DNA of 64,000 nt from assembly GCF_035920445.1 (NCBI RefSeq), contig NZ_CP109162.1:3596001-3660000 (forward strand), in the 5' to 3' direction. A program made the translations under genes and the position numbers. How positions within the stretch are numbered: position 1 is the first letter of the stretch; each line of letters begins with the position of its first letter. Under the pieces are notes generated by a model. The model was not told the DNA's origin, ran no database searches, and was given only the letters and a program-made list of their open reading frames with translations. The stretch is from Nocardia sp. NBC_01730. Lineage in GTDB: Bacteria; Actinomycetota; Actinomycetes; Mycobacteriales; Mycobacteriaceae. Below, piece after piece: positions 37,016-47,216 of this stretch.

Positions 37016-38374
37016 TTACTTCGAACGGAACTTGCCGAAAAGGCCGTCCTTCTCGTCCTCCGGGCCCGCGGTGAAGTAGAGCGAGTCGGCGTCGCCGAGG
37101 CTTTCACCGTTGCCGAACATCAGCGCCCACAGTCCTTCCACCGCGACCGGCTTGCCGTCACCGTCACGCAGGTAGTCGACGAACTTGCCGGTGATGTCGT
37201 CGTAGGCCACCACGTGACCCGCGCCGCCGAAGTTGCCGACCAGCAGTTTGCCGCCAAGCGGGCCGAAGTCCTCGGGCGCGAGGGTGACCGCCCACGGCGC
37301 GTTCAGGTGCTTGCCGTCGTCCAGGATGCGGACCAGCTTGCCGTTGGCGTCGAACTCGGCGACCTTGCCCTTGTCTGGCTTGCCGTTCGTGTCCTTCTCT
37401 TGGTCCTTGTCCAGCGAATCCTCCTCGCCCGCGTCGAACTCGGTCGCGTCCTTCTCGTCGGGCTTGGTGGCGGCGTAGGAGACGAACACGCGGTTGCCGA
37501 CGGTGGCGACGTTGAACGGGGCGGGGTCGCCCGGCTTGGCCTTCTTGCCCTTTTCCGGCGCGGCCGCGTCGATGGCGTCGCCGGTGGCGAACGGGTTGGC
37601 GAAACCGACGGTCGGGATCGGCTGCCAGTTCCTGTCGAACATCCGGACCTGCGGATCGGTGCCGAAATCGGCGGCGAGCAGCGTGTCGCCGGACGGGGCG
37701 AGCGCGATGCCGAAGAACTGCATGCCTTGCGGCTGGCCGTCGAAGACCAGGTTGGCCGGGCCGTCCCGCCGCACGATCTGTCCGTCGAGGCCCTGCTCGG
37801 TCCACGCCGAGATCTTGCCGGAATCGGTGGCGAAGATGAACCGCGCCGAGCCGTTCAGCAGCTGCGGCGCGCCGTCCACGTCGACCGGCTGGTCGCGCAC
37901 GACGAACAGGTCGGAGGTGATCGGCGCCGGGTTGAACACCACGCCGGTGGTCTTGCCCGCACTGCTGTCCGAGGTGTCGGCGTCCGCGCCGGGGATCGTG
38001 ACGATCTTCAGCGGGTCCTGGACGAGCTTCTGCACGTGCGGGTCCGCGGACTCGGTGACGTCACCGACGAACTGGAACGATTTGCCGCCCGCCCCGACCC
38101 AGAAGTGCCCACCCGCACCCTTCGGCCGGTCGGCCAGACCCCAGGCGTTCACCATGTCGGGGAAGGTGAACTCCGCGTTGTAATCGGCTTCGTTGGCGGC
38201 AAGATTGGTTTGGACGTATTTGTTGCCGTCGAGACCGGGCACCTCGTCGGCGTCCGAGTCCGAGCAGGCGGCGGCGACCAGCGCCACGCTCAGCACCGAC
38301 ACCCGCAGCAGACCGTTCCTGGCCCGCGACCGCGGCGCACCGCCGCGGCGCAACACACTCCAGCGTCCGTTCAA
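37016..38374 (-). CDS. TIGR03118-family secreted lipoprotein
   Basis: The protein of about 452 residues has an Arg-rich N-terminus, a hydrophobic stretch and a lipobox-like end LSVALVAAACSDS, so it is probably exported and lipid-anchored. The mature part resembles TIGR03118 proteins (KYVQTNLAAN, MVNAWGLA, GGHFWVGAGG, GVVFNP, NAPWAVTLAPEDFGPLGGKLLVGNFG), which look like beta-propellers of unknown role. An acidic Asp/Glu/Lys-rich insert lies near residue 335. The TTG at 38374, with GGAACAGGAA upstream, is the best start; others are possible. An IdeR/DtxR-like box 40-58 bases upstream suggests iron repression. Confidence 0.75.
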   Translation of the reverse strand: MNGRWSVLRRGGAPRSRARNGLLRVSVLSVALVAAACSDSDADEVPGLDGNKYVQTNLAANEADYNAEFTFPDMVNAWGLADRPKGAGGHFWVGAGGKSFQFVGDVTESADPHVQKLVQDPLKIVTIPGADADTSDSSAGKTTGVVFNPAPITSDLFVVRDQPVDVDGAPQLLNGSARFIFATDSGKISAWTEQGLDGQIVRRDGPANLVFDGQPQGMQFFGIALAPSGDTLLAADFGTDPQVRMFDRNWQPIPTVGFANPFATGDAIDAAAPEKGKKAKPGDPAPFNVATVGNRVFVSYAATKPDEKDATEFDAGEEDSLDKDQEKDTNGKPDKGKVAEFDANGKLVRILDDGKHLNAPWAVTLAPEDFGPLGGKLLVGNFGGAGHVVAYDDITGKFVDYLRDGDGKPVAVEGLWALMFGNGESLGDADSLYFTAGPEDEKDGLFGKFRSK

Positions 38375-38413
38375 CTTTCCTGTTCCTTTCCGACCACACA
38401 CCACCCTTGGCGA

Positions 38414-38432
38414 TTAGGCGATGCTAACCTTA
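38414..38432. promoter_or_regulatory. Putative IdeR/DtxR iron box
   Basis: TTAGGCGATGCTAACCTTA matches 15 of 19 positions of the IdeR consensus as I know it (TTAGGTTAGGCTAACCTAA). On the minus strand it covers a TAGCAT -10-like element in front of the lipoprotein. It also lies 62 bases before the plus-strand nitrobindin gene, so either or both could be iron regulated. Confidence 0.65.
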
Positions 38433-38493
38433 GCGCGAACTAATTTCTGGACTAACAGAGCGGCCCACGAAGTACGGGTTTAGGCTGTGCGCC

Positions 38494-38991
38494 GTGGTCC
38501 AAACCCAATCGCCGATAGCATTGCATCCCGATATCGCCTTGCTCGCACCACTGCTCGGCACGTGGCGCGGCGAAGGACATGGTGAATACCCGACCATTCA
38601 GCCATTCGGCTATGTCGAGGAAATTCGATTCGGCCATCTGGGCCGTCCGTTCCTCACCTACCGGCAGAAGACCCGCGCCGGCGACGGCGGGCGCCCGATG
38701 CACGCCGAAACCGGCTATCTACGCTGCCCACGGCCCGACCGCGTCGAATTGATCCTCGCCCACCCCACCGGGATCACCGAAATCTGCGAGGGCTCGCTCA
38801 CCGTCGACGGCGACCATGTGCAGATGGAATTGAACTCCACCAGCATCGGCCGCAGCAGCACCGCGAAATTCGTGACCGCACTCGGTCGGACGATCCGCCT
38901 GTCCGGCGACACGATCGACTACACATTGCGCATGGCGGCAGTGGGCGAACCGCTGCAGCACCATCTCAGCGCCACCCTGCATCGGGGTTGA
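38494..38991 (+). CDS. Nitrobindin-like haem-binding beta-barrel protein
   Basis: The 165-residue protein is a lipocalin-like 10-strand barrel with the family motif GTWRGEG at residue 23, FGYVEEIRFGHLGRPFLTYRQKT, MHAETGYLR, and a C-terminal HHLSATLHR strand with the candidate haem-ligand His. Bacterial and human nitrobindins isomerise peroxynitrite to nitrate. The start is GTG at 38494. Together with GlbN 4 kb away it suggests nitrosative stress defence, but no shared operon is seen. Confidence 0.85.
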   Translation: MVQTQSPIALHPDIALLAPLLGTWRGEGHGEYPTIQPFGYVEEIRFGHLGRPFLTYRQKTRAGDGGRPMHAETGYLRCPRPDRVELILAHPTGITEICEGSLTVDGDHVQMELNSTSIGRSSTAKFVTALGRTIRLSGDTIDYTLRMAAVGEPLQHHLSATLHRG

Positions 38992-39106
38992 TTCGGCCGC
39001 GCGGGCCGATAGAATTCCTGGCGAAACGCCGCCAGCTCTCCGAACGCGCCTTTATTCGCAATGATCATCGCAGCCTTTGGATCGATCCTTTTCCTGTGGC
39101 CCGTAG

Positions 39107-40099
39107 CTACAGCGAGTTGCTCAGGAAGAGGGCGCGGTCGGCGTTCGGTATCCAGCAATCGGCTGCGACGTCGCTGTTGTAGCTGTCCCGGAAGTAGCTG
39201 ATCAGGTGAGGTAGGCCGGGGTGGGTATTGGTGTTGTCCCACAGCAGGGCATGCGGGTACGCCGGGATGGGGTCGACGATGGGTACGCGCCGAATGTGTG
39301 GGTGCCATGGCGCTATGAAGCCGTCGCCACTGAAGGTGGCCAGGGTGTCGGAGGCGGCGATCCGGTCGATCAGGATGTCGATGGCAGCCGGCCCACCTGT
39401 GCTGTCGACTTCTCCGAGCGCTTCGGCTCGCCGCGTGGTGTCGATGGCGATGCCGCTGAATTCGCTGAGATCCTGATAGTAGTCGGACCATTCGGAAGGA
39501 ACCGAGGCACCGGGCACCCAGACCCGGAAAGCGCCGATGTCACTGAGGGTGACGGCTGATCGGCAGACCAGCGGATGGTCGCGTCCGACCAGTAGGTGCA
39601 AGGGCTCCAAATACGCTGGGGCGGAGGCGATCACATCCGGAAGCGGTCGAGGGCCGCCGTACGCTCGGGCGAAGGCCGCGTCGGCGCGGCCGCTGAGCAG
39701 CGCATCGCGTGAGGTGGTGAAGGCGTTCGACAGGACGATCTCGGTGTCGGCGCTGGGATGGCGGTCGAGGTAGAACCGCAGGGATTGCATCGCGACCTGT
39801 CGCTCACCGAGGACGGCGACCCGTAGTGGGCCCGGGTTGTCTCGTATCGACATGACCGCCTCGTCGGCGGCGGCCAGTAGCGATCTGGCATGCGGCAATA
39901 GCCTGGCACCGGCGATTGTCGGCCTGATTCCGGTGCGTACCCGTTCGAACAGCATTGTGCCGAGTTGGGTTTCGAGTTTGGTGATGCGCTTCGAGATCGC
40001 CTGCTGGCTGATTCCGAGCAGATCGGCGGCAAGGCTGAATTGCCGCTGGTCGACAGCGGCGACGAACGCCCGAACGGCTCCCAGATCAAGATCTGTCAT
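39107..40099 (-). CDS. LysR-family regulator
   Basis: The 330-residue protein has the LysR helix-turn-helix (VRAFVAAVDQRQFSLAADLLGISQQAISKRITKLETQLGTMLFER, residues about 7-50) and a periplasmic-binding-like effector domain (PLRVAVLGERQVAMQSLRF, SGRADAAFARAY). ATG 40099 is preferred to GTG 40102 by distance to GGGAGA. It is divergent from the dnaE-type gene, but whether it controls that gene is unclear. Confidence 0.9.
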   Translation of the reverse strand: MTDLDLGAVRAFVAAVDQRQFSLAADLLGISQQAISKRITKLETQLGTMLFERVRTGIRPTIAGARLLPHARSLLAAADEAVMSIRDNPGPLRVAVLGERQVAMQSLRFYLDRHPSADTEIVLSNAFTTSRDALLSGRADAAFARAYGGPRPLPDVIASAPAYLEPLHLLVGRDHPLVCRSAVTLSDIGAFRVWVPGASVPSEWSDYYQDLSEFSGIAIDTTRRAEALGEVDSTGGPAAIDILIDRIAASDTLATFSGDGFIAPWHPHIRRVPIVDPIPAYPHALLWDNTNTHPGLPHLISYFRDSYNSDVAADCWIPNADRALFLSNSL

Positions 40100-40112
40100 C
40101 ACTCTCCCTTAG

Positions 40113-40129
40113 CACAACCATCGGTTGTG
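40113..40129. promoter_or_regulatory. Inverted repeat in LysR promoter
   Basis: CACAACC-ATC-GGTTGTG, a perfect 7-3-7 inverted repeat, lies 11-27 bases before the LysR start. It could be the autoregulatory site, although it lacks the T-N11-A form. Confidence 0.4.
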
Positions 40130-40259
40130 AATACTAGCGTGTCTCTTGTTCGACTAGTGCGGTCTCAACTGGTCATATTGTGCCGAAAATCAATAGCGAC
40201 TCAGCTGTTCGGACAACCGGACAGCTGATGTCGCTCTCGTTCGGGACACAGGTGATCCG

Positions 40260-43200
40260 ATGACAGGCGCGTCTTTCGTCCATCTGCACAACCACACCGA
40301 GTACTCGATGCTGGACGGTATGGCGAAGATGGGTCCGCTGTTCGCCGAGGCCGAGCGTCTGGGCATGCCGGCGGTGGGGATGACCGACCACGGCAACATG
40401 TATGGAGCCGCGGAGTTCTTTCGCCAGTCCCAACGATCCGGGGTCGAGCCGATCATCGGGATCGAGGCGTACATCGCGCCGGAGTCCCGGTTTTCCAGCA
40501 AGCGGGTGTTCTGGGGTGATCCGTCGCAGAAGGCTGACGACGTGTCGGGATCGGGCGCCTACCTGCACATGACGATGTTCGCCACAAATGCCGTCGGCCT
40601 GCGCAATCTGTTCCGGCTGTCGACGTTGGCATCGTTCGAGGGACAGTTGGGGAAGTGGCCGCGCATGGATGCCGAGCTGATCGCCGAGCACGCCGAGGGC
40701 GTCATCGCGACGACGGGCTGTCCGTCCGGTGAGGTGCAGACCCGATTGCGGCTGGGACAGTTCGACGCGGCTTACAAGGCCGCCGGGCGGTGGCGGGAGA
40801 TTTTCGGTCCGGAGAACTTCTTCCTCGAAGTGATGGACCACGGACTGACGATCGAACGCCGGGTCCGCGAGGATCTGCTGGCGGTCGGCGAGAAGGTCGG
40901 TCTGACGCCGTTGGCGACGAACGACTGCCATTACGTGCTGCGTCAGCAGGCATCCGCGCACGAGGCGATGCTGTGTGTGCAGACCGGCAAGACGCTCTCG
41001 GATCCGAACCGTTTCCGATTCGACGGCGACGGCTACTACCTGAAGTCGGCGGCGGAGATGCGGGCTCTGTGGGACGACGAGGTCCCCGGCGCGTGTGACG
41101 CCACCCTCGCCGTGGCCGAACGAATCGAGCCCTACGACGCGATCTGGCAGTTCCGCGACCGGATGCCGATGTTCCCGGTTCCGCAGGGCCACACCGAGGA
41201 CAGCTGGCTGCGTCGCGAGGTCGACGCGGGCTTGCGCTGGCGGTTTCCGTCGGGTGCTGCCGCCAGGTATCGCGAGCGTGCGGAGTTCGAGCTCGACATC
41301 ATTCGCGACAAGGGGTTTCCGGCGTACTTCCTGGTGGTCGGCGACCTCGTCGCGCACGCCCGACGGGTAGGGATCCGGGTAGGGCCCGGCCGTGGCTCGG
41401 CGGCCGGCTCATTGGTCGCTTACGCGCTGGCGATCACCAACATCGATCCGATCGAACACGGACTGTTGTTCGAACGATTCCTCAACCCGGAACGACCGTC
41501 GGCGCCCGATATCGACATCGATTTCGACGACCGCCGACGCGGGGAGATGATCCGTTACGCCACCGAGCGGTGGGGCGCCGACAAGGTCGCGCAAGTCATC
41601 ACCTTCGGCACGATCAAAACGAAGGCCGCGATCAAGGACGCGGCACGGGTGCATTTCGGCCAGCCCGGGTTCGCCGTCGCCGATCGCATCACCAAAGCGC
41701 TGCCGCCTGCGGTGGCCGCCAAAGACATCCCGGTGTCCGGCATCACCGACCCTACGCACGAGCGCTATGGCGAAGCCTCCGAAGTACGCGCGCTCATCGA
41801 CACCGACCCGAGCCTGCGCCGGATCTACGACACCGCCGTCGGATTGGAAGGAATGGTCCGCGGCACCGGAGTCCATGCGTGTGCCGTCATCCTGTCCAGC
41901 GAACCACTGCTCGATGTCGTCCCCCTGTGGAAACGCCCGCAGGACGGTGCGATCATCACCGGCTGGGACTACCCGTCCTGCGAGGCCATCGGATTGCTCA
42001 AGATGGACTTCCTGGGACTGCGCACCCTGACGGTGATCGGCGACTGCCTGGACAACATCCGCACCAACCGCGATGTCGACATCGATCTCGACACCCTTGC
42101 GCTCGATGACGAACGCACCTATGCCATGCTCGCCCGCGGCGACAACCTCGGTGTGTTCCAAATGGATTCGGCCGGCATGCGGGAGCTGCTGCTGCGGATG
42201 GCACCCACCGAATTCAACGATCTGGTGGCCTCCAACGCCCTGTACCGGCCCGGCCCGATGGGCGTCGGCGCCCACTGGGCATACGCCGACCGCAAGAACG
42301 GACGCGAAGCGGTCACTCCCATCCACCCCGAGCTGGACGAACCCTTGCGCGACATCCTGGCCGAAACCTATGCGCTGATCGTCTACCAGGAACAGATCAT
42401 GCAGCTCGCGCAACGGGTGGCCGGGTACTCACTCGGACAGGCCGACCTGCTGCGCCGCGCGATGGGGAAGAAGAAACCGGAAGTACTGGCCATGGAGTTC
42501 GAGAACTTTCGAAAAGGCATGTTGGACAATCAATACAGCGAAGCGGCCATCACGGCGCTCTGGGAAGCGGTGCTGCCGTTCGCCGGCTACGCCTACAACA
42601 AGTCGCACGCCGCCGGCTACAGCCTGGTGATGTACTGGACCGCCTACCTGAAGGCGAACTATCCCGCCGAGTTCATGGCCGCCCTGCTCACCTCCGTGGG
42701 CGACGACAAAGGCAAATCCGCGATCTATCTGGCCGACTGCCGCAAACGCGGTATACGGGTGATGCCACCCGATGCCAACCAATCCGCAGGCACCTTCTCC
42801 AGCGTGGGAGACGACATCCGCTTCGGACTCGGCGCCATCCGCAACGTGGGGGAACCGGTCGTCGAGTCCATCATCCGCGCACGAGAACTCAGCGGAGCGT
42901 TCACCAGCTTCTCCGACTACCTCGCCAAAGTCGACACCACCGCGTGTGCCAAGAAAGTCGTCGAATCACTGATCAAGGCAGGCGCCTTCGACTCCCTCGG
43001 CCACTCCCGCCAGGGCCTGTACCAGATACACGCCGAAGCCATCGACGCGGCCATGACCACCAAAAAGGCAGCAGCGCGAGGCCAATTCGATTTGTTCGCC
43101 ACCGACACCGACGAACCCGACACGACCGCCACCGTGTTCGAGATACCAGTACCCGACCAAGAATGGGGCAGCAAACAGCTCCTGGGATCCGAACGGGAAA

Positions 43201-43802
43201 TGCTGGGGCTGTATGTTTCCGGGCACCCCCTCGACACAGTGGCCCACCTGCTCGCCGCACGCTGCGACATTTCCATCGCAGCCCTCACGGAAAACCCAGT
43301 ACCGCACGGGAACAAGGTCGTCGTGGGAGGCATCGTCGCCGCGATTGATCGACGAGTGACGAAGAAGGGAGAACCTTGGGCGATCGTGCGATTGGAAGAC
43401 TTGGATGCCAGCACCGAGATCCTGTTCTTCCCCGCCGCGTACGCGGCCGCGGCCACCTCCCTCGCCGAAGACGCAATCGTACTGATCACCGCACACGTCA
43501 GCATTCGCGACAACCGTCTGTCCATACTCGGCGATCACGTCACGCTTCCCGACCTGGCCGGATTATCCGAGGACAAACCGATCACAGTGACGATCTCCGT
43601 CCCCGCCTGCACCCACCGGAATGTGTGCGCACTCCGCGAAACCCTGCAACGTCATCCGGGCCCGACAGAGGTACGGATCAGACTGATCGGCAAGAACGGC
43701 CCGCAACTCCTCGCCATCGCCCCCCGCTTCCGCGTCACCACATCCCCGGCACTCATGGGCGAGCTGAAGGCCCTCTTCGGGCAAGCGTGCCTCATGGACT
43801 GA
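40260..43802 (+). CDS. DNA polymerase III alpha subunit, DnaE1-type (possible extra copy)
   Basis: The 1180-residue replicative polymerase has an intact PHP domain ([37 protein letters not shown]), the palm Asp motif [11 protein letters not shown] and KMDFLGL, and the C-terminal OB fold ([11 protein letters not shown]). Length and order match mycobacterial DnaE1, not the shorter DnaE2/ImuC. Several usually constant segments differ, e.g. [15 protein letters not shown] and [17 protein letters not shown] where M. tuberculosis, as I recall it, has IRNAGVHACAV and [24 protein letters not shown] precedes the ATG. Whether it is the housekeeping or an accessory copy cannot be settled here. Confidence 0.9.
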   Translation: MTGASFVHLHNHTEYSMLDGMAKMGPLFAEAERLGMPAVGMTDHGNMYGAAEFFRQSQRSGVEPIIGIEAYIAPESRFSSKRVFWGDPSQKADDVSGSGAYLHMTMFATNAVGLRNLFRLSTLASFEGQLGKWPRMDAELIAEHAEGVIATTGCPSGEVQTRLRLGQFDAAYKAAGRWREIFGPENFFLEVMDHGLTIERRVREDLLAVGEKVGLTPLATNDCHYVLRQQASAHEAMLCVQTGKTLSDPNRFRFDGDGYYLKSAAEMRALWDDEVPGACDATLAVAERIEPYDAIWQFRDRMPMFPVPQGHTEDSWLRREVDAGLRWRFPSGAAARYRERAEFELDIIRDKGFPAYFLVVGDLVAHARRVGIRVGPGRGSAAGSLVAYALAITNIDPIEHGLLFERFLNPERPSAPDIDIDFDDRRRGEMIRYATERWGADKVAQVITFGTIKTKAAIKDAARVHFGQPGFAVADRITKALPPAVAAKDIPVSGITDPTHERYGEASEVRALIDTDPSLRRIYDTAVGLEGMVRGTGVHACAVILSSEPLLDVVPLWKRPQDGAIITGWDYPSCEAIGLLKMDFLGLRTLTVIGDCLDNIRTNRDVDIDLDTLALDDERTYAMLARGDNLGVFQMDSAGMRELLLRMAPTEFNDLVASNALYRPGPMGVGAHWAYADRKNGREAVTPIHPELDEPLRDILAETYALIVYQEQIMQLAQRVAGYSLGQADLLRRAMGKKKPEVLAMEFENFRKGMLDNQYSEAAITALWEAVLPFAGYAYNKSHAAGYSLVMYWTAYLKANYPAEFMAALLTSVGDDKGKSAIYLADCRKRGIRVMPPDANQSAGTFSSVGDDIRFGLGAIRNVGEPVVESIIRARELSGAFTSFSDYLAKVDTTACAKKVVESLIKAGAFDSLGHSRQGLYQIHAEAIDAAMTTKKAAARGQFDLFATDTDEPDTTATVFEIPVPDQEWGSKQLLGSEREMLGLYVSGHPLDTVAHLLAARCDISIAALTENPVPHGNKVVVGGIVAAIDRRVTKKGEPWAIVRLEDLDASTEILFFPAAYAAAATSLAEDAIVLITAHVSIRDNRLSILGDHVTLPDLAGLSEDKPITVTISVPACTHRNVCALRETLQRHPGPTEVRIRLIGKNGPQLLAIAPRFRVTTSPALMGELKALFGQACLMD

Positions 43803-43896
43803 TCTGAGGCGCCGGCCTGGACCCGGACATGGTCTCGAGGAGTCGAACTACCGGCGCCCGAAATTTCTGTGACACTTCGGAGATGGATCTACACTT

Positions 43897-44235
43897 GTGC
43901 CCGGGTCCATCCACGCCCTCAAACGCGACCTCATCTACGCCCACGAAGGAGCGTTCCGGGCGCGTCACCTGGAAGCCCAGACCGAACAAGCCTGGTGTCT
44001 CACCCTCGCCACCAACGCCGTGATCGCCTGGACGACAGAGTATTACGGGCTCGCGGTCGAGCAGATGCGGCGAGCCGGTCGCCGCATCGACGACGAGGTG
44101 CTATCCCACATCTCCCCGGCGCATAGCGAGAACATCAATTTCTTCGGCGCCATCGAGGTCGACATCGACGCCGAACTTGCAGCGCTCGGCCCGACCGACT
44201 ACCGGCCGCTGCGAGTCCGCGACACCCTGTTCTGA
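43897..44235 (+). mobile_element. Tn3-family transposase C-terminal remnant
   Basis: About 110 codons match only the end of a Tn3 transposase: IHALKRDLIYAHEGAFRARHL, QAWCLTLATNAVIAWTTEYYGLAVEQMR, IDDEVLSHISPAHSENINFFGAIEVD and LRPLR-like end. The catalytic domain is absent; a stop lies upstream in frame at 43870. No 38-bp terminal repeat was seen after it. It marks an old transposon next to the dnaE-type gene. Confidence 0.8.
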
Positions 44236-44236
44236 C

Positions 44237-45322
44237 CTAGCCAGCTGCCAAAGTGCCGTTGACGTGCAGGTACAGGTCTTCTACCGTGATATCGGCATTG
44301 TTCGGGCTACTCACGATACGGAGCTGAACCGACACCGGTGAAGAGTTGGCGGCCACCAGAATTTCGGCCTCTGCCGTGGCAGAGGCTCTGGTCGTCTGAC
44401 CGGGCTCGACGTCCACGGACGTCGATCTGGCCGGTATCGGCGTCCCGTCGCAGAGCAGTTCCAGCGCAACGGTTCCCGGCACATCATCGACACCGACGGC
44501 GACGGAGGCCAAAACCCGGTACGCCATCCCCGGAGCCAAACCGCCGCCCGCCAGTTTGATCGTCGTTTCGGGGCTTTCGGAGTCGGGTTCGACAAGTGTC
44601 CGAACCTCGCCAGTGCGCCCGTACAACTCCTGGTCGCCACCGCTGCCCTCTCGATACTGCAGCGGCACCAGGGCACCGCAGGGAAGTTTCCGGCCGTGGG
44701 GGAACAGCGGCCGACCGTCCTCGGTGTAGAAGGAACCGTAGAGCGCGGTCGGTGGGTCTCCGTAGTCGTGCTCCCAGTCTCGGTGACGGGTCCATCGCGC
44801 GCCGCCGGGAGGATCGCCGATCAGCGCTGTCGACAGTTCGAACGTGCTGGTGACGAGGCTGAACAAGAATTCGGCCATACCGCCGTCGAACCGTCGCCAC
44901 GACGGATCCACGATGTGACGGAAGACCACGACGACAGGCCAGTCATCGGGGTTGTCGCCTTCGGTCAGCCAACAGATCATGTCGCCGTTGTAGGTGCTGC
45001 CCCACTGCAACAGACCGCCCGGCGCGGGATACCCGGCGAAAGGTAGATCGCCGTACGACTCGAAAACGCCGTAGCTGTTCAGCTCCTCGGCATGATCCAG
45101 CAGAAGCGTCAAAGACAGCGCGAAGTGTCGCTGCCCGGCCGGATAAAAAACGCAGAATTCATGGTTGATCTCGCCGTCACCGTACAGGTTGATAAAATCC
45201 CGGAAGTCCTGTGACAACCGGAAACCCATAGCCTCCTCGATCTCCACCCACGGTGGTGCGACTATAGGAGGCAGTGGTGGAGGGGGCATGACTGCATTCA
45301 GTTGCGCTACTGCGGGATGCAC
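44237..45322 (-). CDS. SUKH (SMI1/KNR4) protein with C-terminal beta-rich extension
   Basis: Residues about 15-200 form a SUKH fold (WVEIEEAMGFRLSQDFRDFINLYGDGEI, then GGLLQWGSTYNGDMICWLTEG and VVVFRHIVDPSWRRFDGGMAEFLFSLVTS). SUKH proteins are often immunity proteins against secreted toxins. After residue 225 comes a separate beta-rich region (GMAYRVLASVAVGVDDVPGTV, then SPVSVQLRIVSSPNNADITVEDLYLHVNG) like a carbohydrate- or protein-binding sandwich. No toxin gene is beside it. The start is uncertain: GTG 45322 or ATG 45289, neither with a clear ribosome site. It is tail-to-tail with the Tn3 remnant. Confidence 0.65.
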   Translation of the reverse strand: MHPAVAQLNAVMPPPPLPPIVAPPWVEIEEAMGFRLSQDFRDFINLYGDGEINHEFCVFYPAGQRHFALSLTLLLDHAEELNSYGVFESYGDLPFAGYPAPGGLLQWGSTYNGDMICWLTEGDNPDDWPVVVVFRHIVDPSWRRFDGGMAEFLFSLVTSTFELSTALIGDPPGGARWTRHRDWEHDYGDPPTALYGSFYTEDGRPLFPHGRKLPCGALVPLQYREGSGGDQELYGRTGEVRTLVEPDSESPETTIKLAGGGLAPGMAYRVLASVAVGVDDVPGTVALELLCDGTPIPARSTSVDVEPGQTTRASATAEAEILVAANSSPVSVQLRIVSSPNNADITVEDLYLHVNGTLAAG

Positions 45323-45712
45323 AAAGGACCATTTTTGCGGGTCCGACCACCGTCCAGCGAGTATATGAGGCTTACCCGACGTGGGAACATGTCGACCGCT
45401 ACCACAGATAGCTTCCCGAGCCGCCCCCTCCAGACGGCTCCGGGCGTGAATTCTGACGTCGTCGTTTCGGCGTGAATCTGGGCATTGTCTGGCGTTGTGG
45501 CGGCCCGGTTGTGAGCGTGAAAATAGGCACCTCAACCGGCGCATCGGTCGAGCGATGCTGTGTGTCGGGTCGGGTTTGGGGTCGCCGACCGGCCGAAAAC
45601 CGGGCGGGACGGCCGCCGCCGAAGCGTCGCACGTCTCGACGCCGCTACTCCGACCCCCCAGAATAGGGTCGGCTACGGGACTCGCACACGACGGCCCGAT
45701 GAGCGGTGTCGG
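45323..45712. other. Intergenic, no gene seen
   Basis: About 390 bases between the SUKH start and the end of pncA. Frames here do not resemble known proteins; the SUKH frame continues open upstream but without recognisable content. Confidence 0.4.
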
Positions 45713-46279
45713 TCACCCGTCGATGCTCCCGGCGATCTCCACGCCCGCCTGCTGGAGTTCGTCCAGGGCCCGTTCGATGCTGGCGGGGGAGACGCCGGCG
45801 GACAGGTCCAGGAGCACCCGGGTGTCGAACCCGGCGGTGCGGGCATCCATGGCGGTGGCGCGAACGCAGTGGTCGGTGGCGATGCCGCAGACGTCGACGG
45901 TGTCGATTCCCTTGGTGCGCAACCAGTCCGCGAGGCCCGTGCCGTCCTCGGTGGCGCCCTCGAACCTGGAGTAGGCCGCAGCGTAGGCGCCCTTGAAGAA
46001 GACCTCGTCGATCGGCGCGGTATCCAGCTTCGGATGGAAGTCGGCACCGGGGGTGTCGATCCGGCAATGCGGCGGCCACGTGTCGACGAAGTTCGGGTTG
46101 TCGGAGAAGTGTGCACCGGGATCGATGTGGTAGTCGCGGGTGGCGGTGACCGCGGCGTAGTCGCTGGACCGCAGATATTCGCTGATCCGTTCGGCCAGCG
46201 CGGCGCCGCCCGCGACGGCCACCGAACCGCCCTCGCAGAAGTCGTTCTGTACGTCGACGATGATCAAAGCTCTACTCAT
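45713..46279 (-). CDS. pncA: Nicotinamidase/pyrazinamidase
   Basis: The 188-residue isochorismatase-fold enzyme hydrolyses nicotinamide to nicotinate for NAD salvage and would activate pyrazinamide. It closely follows M. tuberculosis PncA: IIVDVQNDFCEGGS with the catalytic Asp, DYHIDPGAHFS metal ligands, WPPHC, FFKGAYAAAYS with the catalytic Lys, and GIATDHCV with the nucleophile Cys. The ATG at 46279 has GGAGG upstream. It is a single-gene unit. Confidence 0.95.
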   Translation of the reverse strand: MSRALIIVDVQNDFCEGGSVAVAGGAALAERISEYLRSSDYAAVTATRDYHIDPGAHFSDNPNFVDTWPPHCRIDTPGADFHPKLDTAPIDEVFFKGAYAAAYSRFEGATEDGTGLADWLRTKGIDTVDVCGIATDHCVRATAMDARTAGFDTRVLLDLSAGVSPASIERALDELQQAGVEIAGSIDG

Positions 46280-47135
46280 GACGCCTCCACGAGATCGGTC
46301 CCGCAACGATTTCGGCCCGACTTATTGTAATTGGCTATCACAAGTGCGCATCACTGAACGCGCCGTCGGACCTTCGCTGTGGTCTGTACCTGACCTCGCG
46401 TGGAACGCGAGCGGCCGGGCATCGACAGGGGTGAGGCGGTGTCTCGAATCCTTGGTTTCAAGACGGAGAAATGTCGGTGGTTGGGGCTATCTGAGGGTTC
46501 CCAGGAGGATGTCACCTCGTCGAGGTGGCGTTTTCCCGCTGGGTGTCAGTGGTTGGCGCCGTCGGTTTCGGATGCCGACCTCCGGCAACGGGAGTGCTGC
46601 CGCAGGGTGTCAGTGGGCGAATCGGGCAGGGCGTTGTGGATGTTCTCGCGCTTGGCGAGGCTGCCGAGGTGTCCGGAATTTCACATCCGAGTGAGAGTTC
46701 CTGCCCATGATGTCAGTGCCCTGACCTGCGGATTCCCACCCGATCTCTGTGGAATTCGGTCCGCAGGTCAGAGGTTGGCTCGCCTGGGCCAGGCGTGGCC
46801 TCGCCGGACGGGCTCCGCCGACACGTTCGGCACGCGGAATCTCATCGCCCTTCTTGTTCGGTCCCGCGCCGAGCGGTGGAACTCTCCTCGGCAGCCTTCA
46901 GGGCGAATCCGATGGCCGCCACATTATTCAAGACGTGATCGGCCGCAGCCTGGTCACTCCCATACCGGCTTCCGGTGGTGGAATTGGGTTCTGCGCCTCA
47001 TTCAGGCACGCCGCGAAGGGTCCCGACGCCTATCGGCGGGCACGGCAATCCGCTGCGCCGGGGACACGGGAGGTGATCCTGCTCGGCGACGAGGTGATCG
47101 ATCTGGTCCGGCTTCGCGCAGACCGCGGACGCAAC
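46280..47135. other. Long spacer with short degenerate repeats, no supported gene
   Basis: 856 bases. Four degenerate copies of TGTCAGTGG lie at 46472, 46543, 46607 and 46711 (the middle two as GGGTGTCAGTGG with CGCT or CGCA before). A plus-strand frame at 46749-47156 (135 codons) ends inside the IS end and resembles nothing known; it may be the remnant of a gene interrupted by the IS. Confidence 0.45.
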
Positions 47136-47216
47136 TGGCCCGTTCCCAATGAATGAGACCACTCGGTATTAGAGTCCCGTTGGCCCTGGTGAGGGCTGGA
47201 AGGGACACTGAGGGAC

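Noticed and set aside
43807..43860. Terminator after the dnaE-type gene (GGCGCCGG ... CCGGCGCC)
   Set aside because: The loop between the arms is too long for an intrinsic terminator.
46749..47156. A 135-codon plus-strand frame ending in the IS
   Set aside because: No recognisable content and it ends inside the IS terminus; kept only as part of the spacer note.
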